Shown here piece after piece: positions 45,003-55,369 of a stretch of 64,000 nt of DNA. Under the pieces are notes generated by a model. The model was given only the letters and a program-made list of their open reading frames with translations. It searched no databases and was not told where the DNA came from. Numbering within the stretch: position 1 is the first letter of the stretch; each line of letters starts with the position of its first letter. The position numbers and the translations under genes were made by a program. The stretch spans positions 6,204,501-6,268,500 of the forward strand of contig NC_088313.1 of the NCBI RefSeq assembly GCF_910592395.1, in the 5' to 3' direction. This DNA comes from Lineus longissimus. Its lineage: Eukaryota > Nemertea > Pilidiophora > Heteronemertea > Lineidae.

Positions 45003-46899
45003 TGTGGCGGCCACGCGTCTTAGGCAGGTTTCCTTCCTCCTTCGTGATGATAATACCGGAGAGTCAAGTGCTATACACTTGGAGATGAGGAGAAACAGAG
45101 ATACACGGAGATACCACAGAATTAGTCAAACAACGTCCGGATACCAAATTGAATAATAAGTAATTACAACAACAGTGTTTTCTTTTACAACTTTGTTTCA
45201 CTCATGATTCCTGCTATATTTACACAATGTACACTCTTCATATACCGTCACGCTCGGATTACAGTGCTCATCTAAAGATACGGCACAACAACAGGGGGAA
45301 GCATGAACCCACGGAGAGCGGATACTTCCAGTCTTACCCGCTATCAGGAATTGCATCTACGGTATTAAATTGGAAAGGTTGGAGAGTCGAGGCACATCTA
45401 ACATCTAAGAAAGGGGGGAGTTCAGACACTTGAGCGTCTTAAATTAACCAAGTTAGACATTATTTAGTAATACACTCATCAGGGTCCGACATCGAGCCTA
45501 TGTATATACGTCTATTGTTCCAAATTTGTCAGAGTCGCATTAACATCTGTATGTTCGTCAGAGCCGGACATCTAAATTAATGCGCATCTCTCAGTCTTTT
45601 AGGGTACCGTGTTAACATCTATGTTCATCAAAGTCGGACATCAAAGTTAAGGCACATCTCAAAACGTCAGGGTAGCGTGTTAACATCTATGTTCATCAAA
45701 GTCGGGCATCTAAGTCAAAGCACATCTCAAAACGGCAGGGTAGCGTGTTAACATCTATGTTCATCAAAGTCGGACATCAAAGTCAAAGCACATCTCAAAA
45801 CCGCAGAGTCCCATATCAACATCTAAATTGGTGTGTAAGTCCGGCCCCGACGTGGAAATTCATCAAAGTCCAGCGTCAGCGTCAAAATCGATCAGAGTCC
45901 AAGCACGACGTCAAAATTATTCAGAGTCCAACCTTGCGCTAAACAGCGCGGCGTACAGGAACATTCAAACGAGGGCGGGACCAAGGAAATGACAAGTTGG
46001 CATACATAATGATGGATAGAGTCTAAGTCAAATTCGGAATTCGAAAATGTCAAAGTTACCTAGTGCTGCTCATCTTCGCAATTCTCGGCTCTCTCCTCGT
46101 TTTTCGATGTGTTTTGATATATATTCTCGCATGCCGCAACATTGTATCATTCCGTGACGCAACGTAAGATTCGGATCCGCGACGCAATTGGTCGGGCTAA
46201 ACGGAGGTGTGTCATGATAGGCTAACGTCACCAACGGTGTGGCGTAGCCCCGCCCATGCGGCAAGTGACGTCATACACCATTGCATTGATCGCAAGTGGA
46301 AAACTTGACATGAAAACATGGCTAAGAAAAGATCATATTGTGTATTTAAATGAGAAGAGGGACGGGATTAATTATGGGTATATTAGTAAGATGCCGAGGA
46401 ATAAGGATTATGACAAGTAAGGTAGAAGTTTTATAGACATATTGGCCAGTATAACGCCTAAGAAATACGGCAGATCACTGAAATTGAAAAGCCGCCGAAA
46501 GAAAACATGGCGGGCGCGATAGAAAAGATCGCGATTTTTACCAATTAAATGCATGATTTCTCCTGCGCAAAGGCTTGTCAGCGACATAAGAATTAAGAAA
46601 CGGGGCAACCAAAACCTACTCAAGGTTGGAGACGATCTGTTCTTAGCCTTACATAAGTTTACAATGAGATAGATGAGTCGAGATGCGCGACTGATTCGCG
46701 GTGAAATGGAAGCTGTCCAAAATACACAGCGCGTGTAATGTACTCGAATTTCGCCGATCCCTTATCCATGGACATGATCATAGTCACTGTTCTCCCATCA
46801 TCTTGCAAACAGGGCCTACAACATAACTCCTTCTTGCGCATGAGGAAGTACGTATGTATCGAGTGAATGACCTGATATGTCAGGATGTTATTCCTCACA
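45003..46899 (-). repeat. 5' LTR of the Gypsy element (right copy)
   Basis: 1897 bp, the same length as the left LTR, with about eight single-base differences (for example near 45041, 45312, 45654 and 46234). Being on the right, it is the promoter LTR for the minus-strand genes. It carries the same ~68-bp internal units (45600-45810). Confidence 0.9.
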
Positions 46900-47210
46900 A
46901 TAGCGTTGTAGCGGAACGAAAATGTGATTTGATGTCCTCTAAGTGTGCACTATTCTTTTACTCGAATATAGTAAAGCCAACACAAGTGGGAAACGTTTTT
47001 GTCCCCTTGTTACGAACGATACCCACACGCCCGGAAGAACACGGCAAATATCTCTCCAAATCGTTTGAAAGAATACGCTACAGACCCCTGAGTGCAAAGT
47101 TTTTTCAATTCATAGAAATTTACATTTGCGACGATATGGGAAATATAATCGATTTTAAATTCGGTAAAGTCATTGTGACATTACACATTCGACGCCAGCG
47201 GCACCACTAG
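46900..47210 (+). pseudogene. Polinton-type structural-like protein, 3' part
   Basis: After the ATAG duplication the frame continues with ALFFYSNIVKPTQVGNVFVP, the segment KYLSKSFERIRYRPLSAKFF and the closing block YICDDMGNIIDFKFGKVIVT ending in LHIRR. From memory, the same order (FVY.DIV.P..VGD.YVPLLR, then DD.G..I.F..GKVIVTLHFR) closes a common family of proteins near Polinton/Maverick capsid genes. It belongs with 34264-34944; the 11.9-kb Gypsy element lies between the two halves. The start is inside the interruption, so this half has no own ATG except one contributed by the LTR (46854). Confidence 0.55.
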
Positions 47211-47301
47211 ATGAAAGGCAGACGAGAGCTAGATTACCCGTTGGCCTTGTAAATAGCACAAATCATAAAAAACCCAGGACAGAATCATTTTTAAGCGACA
47301 G

Positions 47302-47766
47302 ATGGAACGTGAGGGCTCTATAACAGAGAGAGAAGAAAATAACGTTTACACGTATCGGTTGAGTGTTCGTGTCACCCTGCGCATATCAGCACCCATCAAC
47401 GCGCGGTTGCAAAAAATATCGCTAATTAACTTCGACGCGGAAAACCGCATCAATCTGACTTCAGAACAAGCCCAAGAGATGCTGTGCATGAGTGAACAGT
47501 TAACAGATGCTTTTTCGCGCCAACACTATTCAGATGAAGAATATTACTATTCGCTCCGTGCAGTAGGACTGCTTGTTAATTTCACCAGAAGAAATAGGCT
47601 AGAAATACAAAGCTTGGACAAGTGCCGCCGAATTTCACTCAAATTGCGTGAATTTCGAAACTTTTTAAGAGCCTACGGTGAAGTTCAGAGAAAATTGCAC
47701 TTCGTAGGTGATCATTTGAACCAACAAGAAGCAATCGAATGTCCTTTTTGCACACCAGACGCCTAA
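47302..47766 (+). CDS. Unknown protein of the virus-like island
   Basis: 154 codons from a true ATG (MEREGSITEREENNVYTYRL) to TAA. The first part looks beta-rich (YRLSVRVTLRISAPI); the second is helical and charged. It ends in a CPFC pair (AIECPFCTPDA). There is no intron, and it lies 92 bp after the structural-like fragment on the same strand, as expected in a compact viral gene block. I do not recognise it. The undamaged frame contrasts with its broken neighbour. Confidence 0.5.
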   Translation: MEREGSITEREENNVYTYRLSVRVTLRISAPINARLQKISLINFDAENRINLTSEQAQEMLCMSEQLTDAFSRQHYSDEEYYYSLRAVGLLVNFTRRNRLEIQSLDKCRRISLKLREFRNFLRAYGEVQRKLHFVGDHLNQQEAIECPFCTPDA

Positions 47767-47915
47767 ATCCGTCGGATTTCCTCAAAGCTTTATATTCAAA
47801 CATCATCCGGCGTGTTATTAATATCTCTTTGCTCAATTTACGTAATATAGGCTTTTGAAATCTCGATGAGTGGCTGTTAGCATCTCGTCGGCACGTGTAC
47901 ATCGGACGAATCTTG

Positions 47916-48077
47916 ATGCAGTATCTGAGAGATTCGGAGATATTGCGCTGTGGCACGAATAATACGAATATGAGAGAAGAACAACGCAAGCGTCAGAAAC
48001 GCTTACTTCAAGCCATCAGGGATTCTATTCGCTGGCAGATTTATACTAGTGTCATGCTCGACCTTAGGATGAGTTAA
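47916..48077 (+). CDS. Possible small protein at the end of the virus-like island
   Basis: From ATG at 47916 it gives about 53 residues (MQYLRDSEILRCGTNNTNMR, then EEQRKRQKRLLQAIRDSIRW). It is charged and helical, of unknown function. Support is only position and strand; it could be chance. Confidence 0.25.
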   Translation: MQYLRDSEILRCGTNNTNMREEQRKRQKRLLQAIRDSIRWQIYTSVMLDLRMS

Positions 48078-48119
48078 AATTCCTACCCCTTTACTGTCGC
48101 GCTCGACCCTGGGTCAAAA

Positions 48120-48500
48120 GTCAAGGGGTATGGTGATGTAAGAGACATCATCACGCCTCATGTCACAATCAAGTAAGAGACGGCATTGTCGCCTGAATGA
48201 TATGAGACAAGATGGTGATGTCACAATCAAGTAAGTGACCACATTGTAGCCTGATCAATATAAGAAAAGAGTGTGATGTACGAGACGTTGTCATGCCTGA
48301 TGTCACAGTCAAGTAAGACTTCGTTGTAGCCCGATTGATATAGGAGAAACGGGTGATGAAAGAGTCGGCATCATGCCTCATGTCACAATCAAGTAAGAGA
48401 CCGCATTGTAGCCTAATTGATATGAGAGTAGAGAGGGTGATGTTAGAGACGGCATCATGCCTCATGTCACAATCTAGAGACTGCATTGTAGCCTTATGGG
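48120..48500. repeat. Tandem ~95-bp minisatellite, about four copies
   Basis: Repeated CATCATGCCTCATGTCACAA, TCAAGTAAGAGAC and CATTGTAGCCT(A/G)AT...ATATGAGA strings occur in the same order with 10-15% divergence. Non-coding. It marks the right edge of the virus-like island. Confidence 0.8.
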
Positions 48501-48540
48501 AGGGAATAGGGCAGTGTCACAAGAAGTAATCTAAACTCAA

Positions 48541-48764
48541 GGTAATGAAGGAGAGATTTGCACTGACATACTTTTATGACCTTCTGCCCTACTTTAAGAC
48601 TGTTATAGCTAAAGTAGTCATGTTTGGTATGAAACTAAAGATAATGAACAGTAGGTTTGTGCTAACCCATTTTCATTACCAACTGACCTACTTGGAGACC
48701 GTTACAGCGAAAGGTGTCATCCCTGTTTGATATCAAACTAAAAGTGTTTAAGAGTAGGTTTATA
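48541..48764. repeat. Two diverged ~110-bp units
   Basis: Units at about 48545-48650 and 48650-48760 share TTTG(C/T)(A/G)CT, ATT...ACC(T/A)(T/A)CTG(C/A)CCTAC, GA(C/G)(C/T)GTTA and GGTATGA/TGATATCAAACTAAA. Non-coding; it abuts the 3' tail of the LINE. Confidence 0.55.
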
Positions 48765-50640
48765 ATAATAATAATAATAATTTATTGAATTAAAAGTGCA
48801 ACATTAATGAAAATACATTTTCTATGCACTGTACATAAAATATAGACACGGAGATAAAAGAGACTAATCAAAACTATTTATAAAAAGAAGTGTTTCAGTT
48901 TTTTCTTAAAATGGGTGTCCCAGTGAGGCAGTGCATTTCTTCCGGCGGGGAGTTCCACAGTCTGGGGGCCACCGTCCACAAGGATCGGACACCATATTGC
49001 ACTTTGGTACGAGGAATGGCAAGGAGCCAGGGGTCCGGGGTTGACCGAAGACCGCGGGAGTATGCCCGCAGACTGAGGAACTCCTGTAAATATGACGGAC
49101 TGGTTTCCTTATGCAGGGCATTATGTGTCACCAGTAGGATTTTGTAATAGATGCGCTGCCTCACAGGCATCCAGTGCAATGTTTTTAAAACAGGAGTTAT
49201 GTGCTCCCTCCTCCTGGTTCCTGTGAGAAGTCTCGCAGCAGAGTTCTGAGCCCTCTGCAGGCGAGATATCTCACAGTCAGGCAAACCCAGGAGAAGGGAG
49301 TTTTGAAAATCTAAGCGAGTGGTAATAAGTGCGTTAATCACACGGGCACATGTTTTGTAAGTTAAGAACCTTCGAACTTTTTTACCAACCTAGAAATAGA
49401 CTGATTTGACAACACTGGATATCTGTGGAGACATGCTAAGGTGTGTATCAAATTGAGCCCCCAGGTTTCTCACCTGGCTAGAGGCTTGAACCAGGGCAGC
49501 ACCAATCTGGATGGTAGGGAGTGGCTGCAACTTCGACATCCTTTGTTTAGAAGCAATGCTTATGAATTCTGTTTTCTCATCATTGCCCTTTAGATGGTTG
49601 GGTGCAAGCCACCCCCTTACATCACGCACGCAGTCCTCAGCTTTAGATATGGCCGCCAGCAGCCCTGTCTGTGAGGTCTCAAACGTTGTGTCCAGTTGTA
49701 CATCATCGGCGAAGCCGTGTCGCATCATGTCATGTCTTTCTATGACTGCACCGAGTGGCTGGATATAGAGGGAAAATAAGAGAGGGCCTAGAACTGAACC
49801 CTGTGGCACGCCGCAGACGAGGGGTTTGGCGGCAGACTTCTTGCCATTGATGACAACAGTCTGTGTGTGTAGCGAAAGATAAGACTCGCACCACTTGAGG
49901 GCCTTACCAGTGACACCAAGACCGCAAAGTCTTGAAAACAAGACCCCATGGTCAATGGTGTCAAAGGCGGCGGACATGTCAAGCAGTATCAGTATGACCC
50001 CACGGCCAGAATCCAAGGCCCTGTCGATGTCAGCCTTTATCTTCAGGAGAGCGGTCTCCGTACTATGACCAGCTCTATATGCCGACTGGAGGGGGTCGAC
50101 CGAGTCACTTGCATTCAGGAAACGTACCAGCTTGCTGGGTGATGACCTTCGGTTTCGAATCTTCCCTTCATTGGGAAGGTTATTGAGGACGATAGTTCCT
50201 TAGTGCGTCCCGGTCGAGACTAGGCTTCTTGAGAAGGGGGGTAACCAGACTTGTCTTCAAACAGTCCGGTACAATTCCTGATGCAATCGACTCATTTACA
50301 CATTTCATGAGAAGGGGCAAGGTGGCACCCAGAACCAGAGGGTCTTTGAGAAGTATAGTTGGAATGGGGTCCAGTGCACAGGATTTTGATGGGTGGCTCT
50401 GGATGAGTTTCAGCAGCTCTTCCTCGGTTACTGTTTGGAAGGAGGGAAGCGTTTGTTCTGGAGGCTCGGTTGTGTCTTTGTGCGGGGTCGGGAACCCCTT
50501 GCAAATCTCCAGTATCTTCCCCTCAAAGAAGACTGCAAAATCATTTGCAAGCTGCAACTCATCATCGCATGTTGGAAGCCGCCGATCAGTGCCTGTACAT
50601 AGGAGCCCATTCACAGTGCGGAATGTTTCTATTGTCGTTT
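48765..50640 (-). mobile_element. L2-like LINE, 3' segment
   Basis: The 3' end carries (ATT)n at 48765-48782, the usual L2-type microsatellite tail. The segment covers the linker, reverse transcriptase and C-terminal region of the LINE. Further pieces of the same element, same strand, lie at 57209-57791 and 63743-64000. They were separated by two LTR element insertions. Confidence 0.8.
48895..50614 (-). pseudogene. L2-like LINE reverse transcriptase, frameshifted
   Basis: Three frames in order. 50180-50614: pre-RT and fingers (PSKSCALDPIPTILLKDPL; TPLLKKPSLDRDALRNYRPQ). 49390-50016: palm with LDMSAAFDTIDHGVL, VPQGSVLGPLLFSLY and the FADD box (HGFADDVQLDTTF). 48895-49341: C-terminal domain with LQRAQNSAARLLTG, LKTLHWMPVRQRIYYKILLV and SYLQEFL. 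This order and these motifs mark the L2/CR1 group. Frameshifts near 50100 and 49370 inactivate it. It reverse-transcribed its own RNA at a nicked target. Confidence 0.8.
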
Positions 50641-50775
50641 GAAGAATCGGCTCTTCCGTCGACTTCTATTATGAATTAACAAGGAAGCTCACCTTTCTAA
50701 TTGAAAGGATCCACTTTATTGACACTGATGTAACACGTCGTTCCCCTTCTCATCACACTACTCTCAACACGCTAC
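50641..50775 (-). repeat. Short LTR, left copy (3' LTR)
   Basis: Matches 57074-57208 with a few substitutions (for example GTCGAC/GTCAAC, AAAGGATCC/AATGGAGCC). Contains TTTATTGACACTGAT; the reverse strand gives the AATAAA signal. Confidence 0.75.
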
Positions 50776-51170
50776 TCAACACGCCACTTAAAATCCGCAG
50801 GAACTGCTGTATGTCCTCCAGCATTTGGTCTAACTCCTCTCGGCGGATCCTCCAATTCGGCTTCATAGCAAGCTCAAAACTCCTGGCAGAGTGTATCAGG
50901 GCTGACGTCTACGCTGTACCATGGCTGAACCTGAACGCGTTACAACACGTCACTACCTCAGTCCAGAGACTTGCCGGGAATCTGGTCCGGACCTTGTCTT
51001 TAAGGCGCCTGACCATGGCGCTATACACCACCCTTGACAGCCTCTTCTTGGCAGCCTTTAACTCTGTTGGCATTTGGTCTAGCTGCAGCATATTCGATTG
51101 AATGACGTCACCTACAACGAGAAAGAGTTCGCGTATTTAAAAATGAGGGATAGATGTACCTAACAAATTA

Positions 51171-51662
51171 CTAGTATTCCAATGCTCTTGTTTCTCTTAA
51201 GGCCCGCCCTTTCTTGAGCCACTGCTCCTTCTTCCGAGCGATTCGGTCCCTCTCTGCTAGATGGTTAATGCAGGAGCAGAACCCAATGGAAAGCCGGAGC
51301 CTGGCTGGTCGCTTTATATTTCCTCGAGGGCGGAACCTATTGCGTGGAGGTGCGTCCTCCGAAATGTTTCTCTCCGACTGGCTGGTGCTCGAGCTGTCAC
51401 TCAAACTTTTGTGTTTTACCAGAGCGGTTACCTCTTCTGATTATACCAGAGCGGTTTCATCAGGAACTTCAAGATTCTGAGTGACAGTCGCTAGATCCTT
51501 TGGCAACTCAACAACCTCCTCGGGTGTTCCTTCCAAGTCCTGGGCAGCTGGAGTTTGGTCCCCAGAATCCCCACTTCCTATGGCTGGCCTGGCATCAGGT
51601 TGCGGGTCCACATCGTTAACGACCAGGTTATTGTCATTCTGAGGATCTTCAGTACGAGGGTA
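51171..51662 (-). pseudogene. C-terminal extension after Gypsy pol stop
   Basis: Directly after the pol stop at 51663 the same frame stays open (TEDPQNDNNLVVNDVDPQPD, an acidic spacer). It then leads to a basic part, RNRFRPRGNIKRPARLRLSI with SCINHLAERDRIARKKEQWL. It may be the tail of Pol lost by a new stop, or a separate small frame. Function unknown; it precedes a further helical stretch at 50909-51091 (MPTELKAAKKRLSRVVYSAM). Confidence 0.4.
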
Positions 51663-53930
51663 TTATACCTTAAGATTGTTAAGGTGGACAACCTTTTGGC
51701 GCCGGTTACGGCCCTGGGTACGACGGATCCTGTAGTTCACCTCGGACAACCGGTCAATTATCTCAAATGGACCATCCCACCGCCTGTGAAACTTTGATAC
51801 CTCCTCCGGCTTTACATGGTGGTTACGTAGAAGGACCAGGTCATCTGGCTTAAAGGTAGTGGACCTGACCTTTTGATTATACTGCACTCGCTGCCGTCGC
51901 TGGGCCAAGCTCAGGTTTTCCCTTGCCCTCCTGAATGCGCGGTCTAATCGCCATCTTAGATTGGCCACATGGTTGGTAGACTCAGTTGGTGATTCCTCAG
52001 GTGCACCGATCACCAAGTCTATTGGGATTGTCATCTCCTCTCCAAAGGTCATACAATGCGGAGTTTCCTGTGTGGATGCCTGAATGCTGCTGCGGAAGGC
52101 CATCAGAGTTGCGGGAAGATGGTCGTCCCAATCCAACCCCTCCTGGTCAACAACCGTCATTAACATGTCCTTGAGGGTCCCATTAAAATTCTCTACCTGC
52201 CCATTACATTGGGGGTGATATGCAGCAGTTCGGCTCTTGTGAACTTGGAGCAATTTGCAGACCTCCTTGAAGACCTTGGACTCGAAATTGGTCCCCTGAT
52301 CAGTGTGTAAATTCTCTGGGGCTCCGAAACGGCAGGTATAGTCGTTTACCAGCACCTTGGCAAAGGTCACTGCTTTTTGGTTACGAAGGGCCCAAGCTTC
52401 CGGCCACGTGGTAAACGCGTCCTGGGCCACCAAGATGTAACGGTGTCCTTTCCGAGAGGGTGGATTTATGGGGCCAATGATGTCGATGTGCAAACGTTGG
52501 TTTCGGCGTCCAGCAGGGATGCTCTTCAACGGGGCTCGATTCCTCTTGCCTCCTTTGCATTTCTGGCATACATCACAGGACCTGATGAAGTCGATTGTAT
52601 GACGCTTCAAACCGGGGCGCCAGCAGTGCTGTTTGATCTTACCCAAGGACTTGGCTACTCGTAAGTGAGCACCCGCGAAACCTTCATGAACCTCAGCCAG
52701 GATCGGCTGAATAAGCGACATAGGCAAGACCAACCACAACCGGGTGTCGTGGTCACCATGCGCCGTACAATAAATAATTCCAAAAAAGATTTTGGTGCTG
52801 CGCCCACACTGCCCTCTCTGTCCGACCACAAGCTTTCAACACCTCTTCAGATGGCGCCTCCCTGGTCTCAGCCACATGGCTGTGCACCCTCTGGATATCT
52901 GGGTCATCCTTTTGTGCCTGTCGAATCTCTTCATTGATCAACTCAAACTCTGGTAACTTGGGGCCAGCACTGGTGGAGGACCGTATGACATTGATAGTAG
53001 GGACATGTGGTTTACCGTCAGTTGGCCCACAGGTCGGACAGTCTCCATGTTGCCTTATTCGTTTCGGTCGCCTTGACAGAGCGTCTGCGTTACCATGCCT
53101 AGTAACAGAGCGGTGTTCTATGACATAGTCGAATTCAGCCAACCTTTCGAGCCAACGGGCCACCTGACCAGATGGTTCTCTAAAATTCGAATGCCACTTG
53201 ACGGCCATGTTATCGGTTCTCACCAGGAATTGCTTGCCCAGCAAGAAATACCGAAAATGTTCACAAAAAGTTACTAAGGCCAGCATTTCCCTCCGGGTGG
53301 TGCAATGGTTGTTCTCGCCACCTTGGAATGACTTGCTCCCGAAACCAATTACCTTCTCCGAGCCCTCCGGTTGCTTCTGAGAAAGGACCGTACCCATTGC
53401 GCAGTCACTTGCATCTGTGTCCAGTGCGAACTCCCCGGCTTCCGCCGTGAAATCTGGATATGCCAGGACTGGTGCCGACACCAATTTTTCCTTTGGGCGG
53501 AAGATTGTGACAAGTCATTTCAGCTGTTAGACGAATGTCTCTTCCTTCCTGGTCAGCCGGTGCAATGGTGTCGCAATCCTTGCAAAGTCTGGAACAAACC
53601 GCTGGTAATATGTAGCCAGTCCCATAAAAGAACGCACATCAGACACATTCAAAGGGGTTGGCCATTCGGCTACTTTGCTGATCTTCTCTGGGTCTGTGGA
53701 AATGCCTTCCTGACTAATTACATGTCCGAGGAACTTCTGGAAGAGCTTACACTTACTAGGCTTGAGCTTGAGGTTGGCAGCACGAAGACGAGTGAAAACC
53801 TTATCCAGCTGGTCAATGTGCTCTTCGAATGTCGGTGAATGTAGAATGATATCCTCCAGGTACACTAAACAGAAATCAAGATCGCCGCGCACGGCATCCC
53901 TGACAATGTTTTCGGTGGGCTTTGTCTTAA
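51663..53930 (-). pseudogene. Gypsy Pol (RT half, RNase H, integrase) in three frames
   Basis: 53527-53892: RT palm/thumb. The catalytic box reads LVYLEDIIL, so the first Asp of YxDD is Glu. It continues with ISTDPEKISKVAEWPTP and GLATYYQRFVPDF. 52753-53484: RNase H (ALDTDASDCAMGTVLSQ; YVIEHRSVTRHGNADALSRR). 51663-52829: integrase with zinc finger (HLRVAKSLGKIKQHC; C-x-x-C), D (HIDIIGPI), D (HTDQGTNFES), E (NGQVENFNGTL) and an end KVVHLNNLKV. Two frameshifts separate the blocks, and RT upstream of 53930 is lost. Confidence 0.8.
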
Positions 53931-54640
53931 AAATTTAGAAGGAAAATAAATTAACTTTCCAAATATGGAAACATTATAGGTGGCAGCTCTGTCTTTCTGT
54001 CTAAATATAGAAAGCCACATGCTTCTGTTTACAAACTATGTTTGGAGGATGTTGTTTTTTAGTTTTTTGGTAAATCATGAATGAAAAGTGATTAATATTG
54101 CAGTCTAATTTCACATTTTGAAAATGTCCTTTAACAAGCTTGACACAGACTCAGTTTCAGAAAGACAAATAGGCTGGTTTGGTTAGAATAGCAAGATTGA
54201 GGTGGGTTTTCTGCTTTTTTTCGTTTGATTTGTTTAATTGGCATACAAATAGTTTTATTACAAATAATATTGTCCTAAAGCAGATTTTAGTGATGTTTTC
54301 TTTAAAATTTGTAGAAAACTTAATTATTTTTACCATTCAAGTCCTATTCAGCAGTGCCAAAATTAGTTCCCACTAGGATTCGAACCCAGATCCCATATCA
54401 AGTGATAAGTGTGTTACCATTACACCATAGGAACAAAATGTTTTTTGTTGCACTGTTAATAGTCCTCAAAATGGTTTTGTCTTTTTTTGTTTTTTTTGGT
54501 AGTTTTTCACTTGAGTTTGTATTAACACTAGCGTGTGCAGCCAAATATATATTAGATTCTACCCACTAGACATCACTGCAATGAAGGCCTTAGCCTCCGT
54601 CTAGTGGGTAACCAGTGTTTGTAGTCTGGAATCATGTTCG
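53931..54640 (-). repeat. Inserted tRNA-derived SINE-like sequence
   Basis: AT-rich sequence replacing the 5' half of the Gypsy pol. It contains at 54366-54434 (minus) a tRNA-like unit with A box TGGTGTAATGGTAACAC, B box GGTTCGAATCC, a 5-bp T stem and a perfect 7-bp acceptor stem. The anticodon stem does not pair, so this is not a working tRNA but fits the head of a tRNA-derived SINE. A further hairpin (ACCCACTAGAC / GTCTAGTGGGT) lies at about 54562-54612. Confidence 0.55.
54366..54434 (-). pseudogene. tRNA-like pseudogene (tRNA-Gln/Glu-like head)
   Basis: The acceptor arms GTTCCTA and TGGGAAC pair over 7 bp, and the T arm CTGGG-TTCGAAT-CCTAG pairs. The D arm GTGT-AATGGTA-ACAC pairs and resembles tRNA-Gln. 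The anticodon arm CTTAT/TATGG fails to pair, so no anticodon can be assigned. It keeps both internal Pol III promoter boxes. Confidence 0.6.
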
Positions 54641-54646
54641 GGAGAT

Positions 54647-55369
54647 TTACTTCTTCTTCTGGGTCCGTCTTTCCTTTGCAGCGGCCAACCATTCGTCATA
54701 AGATTGTGCCGAATTCTCTGGGCAAAGCCACTGGCCGAAGTACGCCTTATGACCAGTGGTGGCATCTCTTTGTTTCCCACATTTTGAACAGATCTTGTGC
54801 ATCGTCTTCTTGATGTACTGCCTGGTTGGACTTCCCTTCCTTTTTCTGTAATATTGCTGGCTACGGGACACTTCTTGTGCTGACCTCAACCGTGGAGCGG
54901 GAGGAAAGGCTGGCACTGGTCGCACTTGTTGAGCTGGCATCTGGGGTGCTGGAATCTCTGGATGGACTGGCACAGGACACATGAAAATTTGAGGGAACTG
55001 GAACTGCGGTGTGGTGCTTGGTCTTGGTGCTATCAGGATTGGTTGAGGCAAGTTCTGGCGTGGCTGGATTGGTAGAGGCAGTATCGGTAGAGGCAGGGTA
55101 CATGCTGGTGTGGACACAGGGTTGCTGCTGCCTTGAGCTGCTGGTGCTGGCTTCTTCCTCTTCCGAACATTGAGACGAGCCATGCCAACGGTGTTCTGCG
55201 GCAGGTCAAAATGGTGCATCTGCTGTGCTTGGGTCTCTGGGTGAGTTTGCAGGAGCTCTTTTGGTTCTGGCAGTTGGTGAGTTTCTGTGGGTGCTGGGGC
55301 TGGGATAGTGATTGCTTGTGCGAGGACTTCTTTCTCTTTCCTCTTTTCACTTCTATGGTACCTGAAATT
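54647..55369 (-). CDS. Pro/Gln-rich protein with C-terminal Cys4-type motif (terminal exon)
   Basis: The exon follows the acceptor ATTAATTTCAG and runs about 240 codons to a stop. It starts basic (EKRKEKEVLAQA), then has a long Pro/Gln/Thr low-complexity part (LPLPILPLPIQPRQNLPQP). It ends with a basic linker (YYRKRKGSPTRQYIKK) and a conserved-looking zinc motif (ICSKCGKQRD...GHKAYFGQWLCPEN) plus a Lys-rich tail. From memory, similar C-termini occur in many uncharacterised invertebrate proteins, probably transposon-borne. It lies inside the LTR-bounded block but is not Gag-like. The acceptor region (55320-55400) is partly duplicated at 55500-55565. Confidence 0.45.
   Translation of the reverse strand, partial: NFRYHRSEKRKEKEVLAQAITIPAPAPTETHQLPEPKELLQTHPETQAQQMHHFDLPQNTVGMARLNVRKRKKPAPAAQGSSNPVSTPACTLPLPILPLPIQPRQNLPQPILIAPRPSTTPQFQFPQIFMCPVPVHPEIPAPQMPAQQVRPVPAFPPAPRLRSAQEVSRSQQYYRKRKGSPTRQYIKKTMHKICSKCGKQRDATTGHKAYFGQWLCPENSAQSYDEWLAAAKERRTQKKK

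Larger units (their letters stand above)
35033..46899 (-). mobile_element. 11.9-kb Gypsy LTR retrotransposon inserted in the virus-like island
   Basis: Two 1897-bp LTRs (TG...CA) bound an interior coding on the minus strand: Gag (two frames), protease, RT-RNase H-integrase, and an extra acidic frame after pol. The target duplication is ATAG (35029-35032 and 46900-46903). The primer site next to the right LTR matches the 3' end of tRNA-Leu. I counted about eight differences between the LTRs by eye (~0.4%), so the insertion is recent. The interior carries frameshifts and an RT deletion, which suggests it was mobilised in trans or decayed quickly. Confidence 0.9.

Noticed and set aside
54366-54434. 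Functional tRNA gene
   Set aside because: The anticodon stem does not pair, and the unit sits in repeat sequence.
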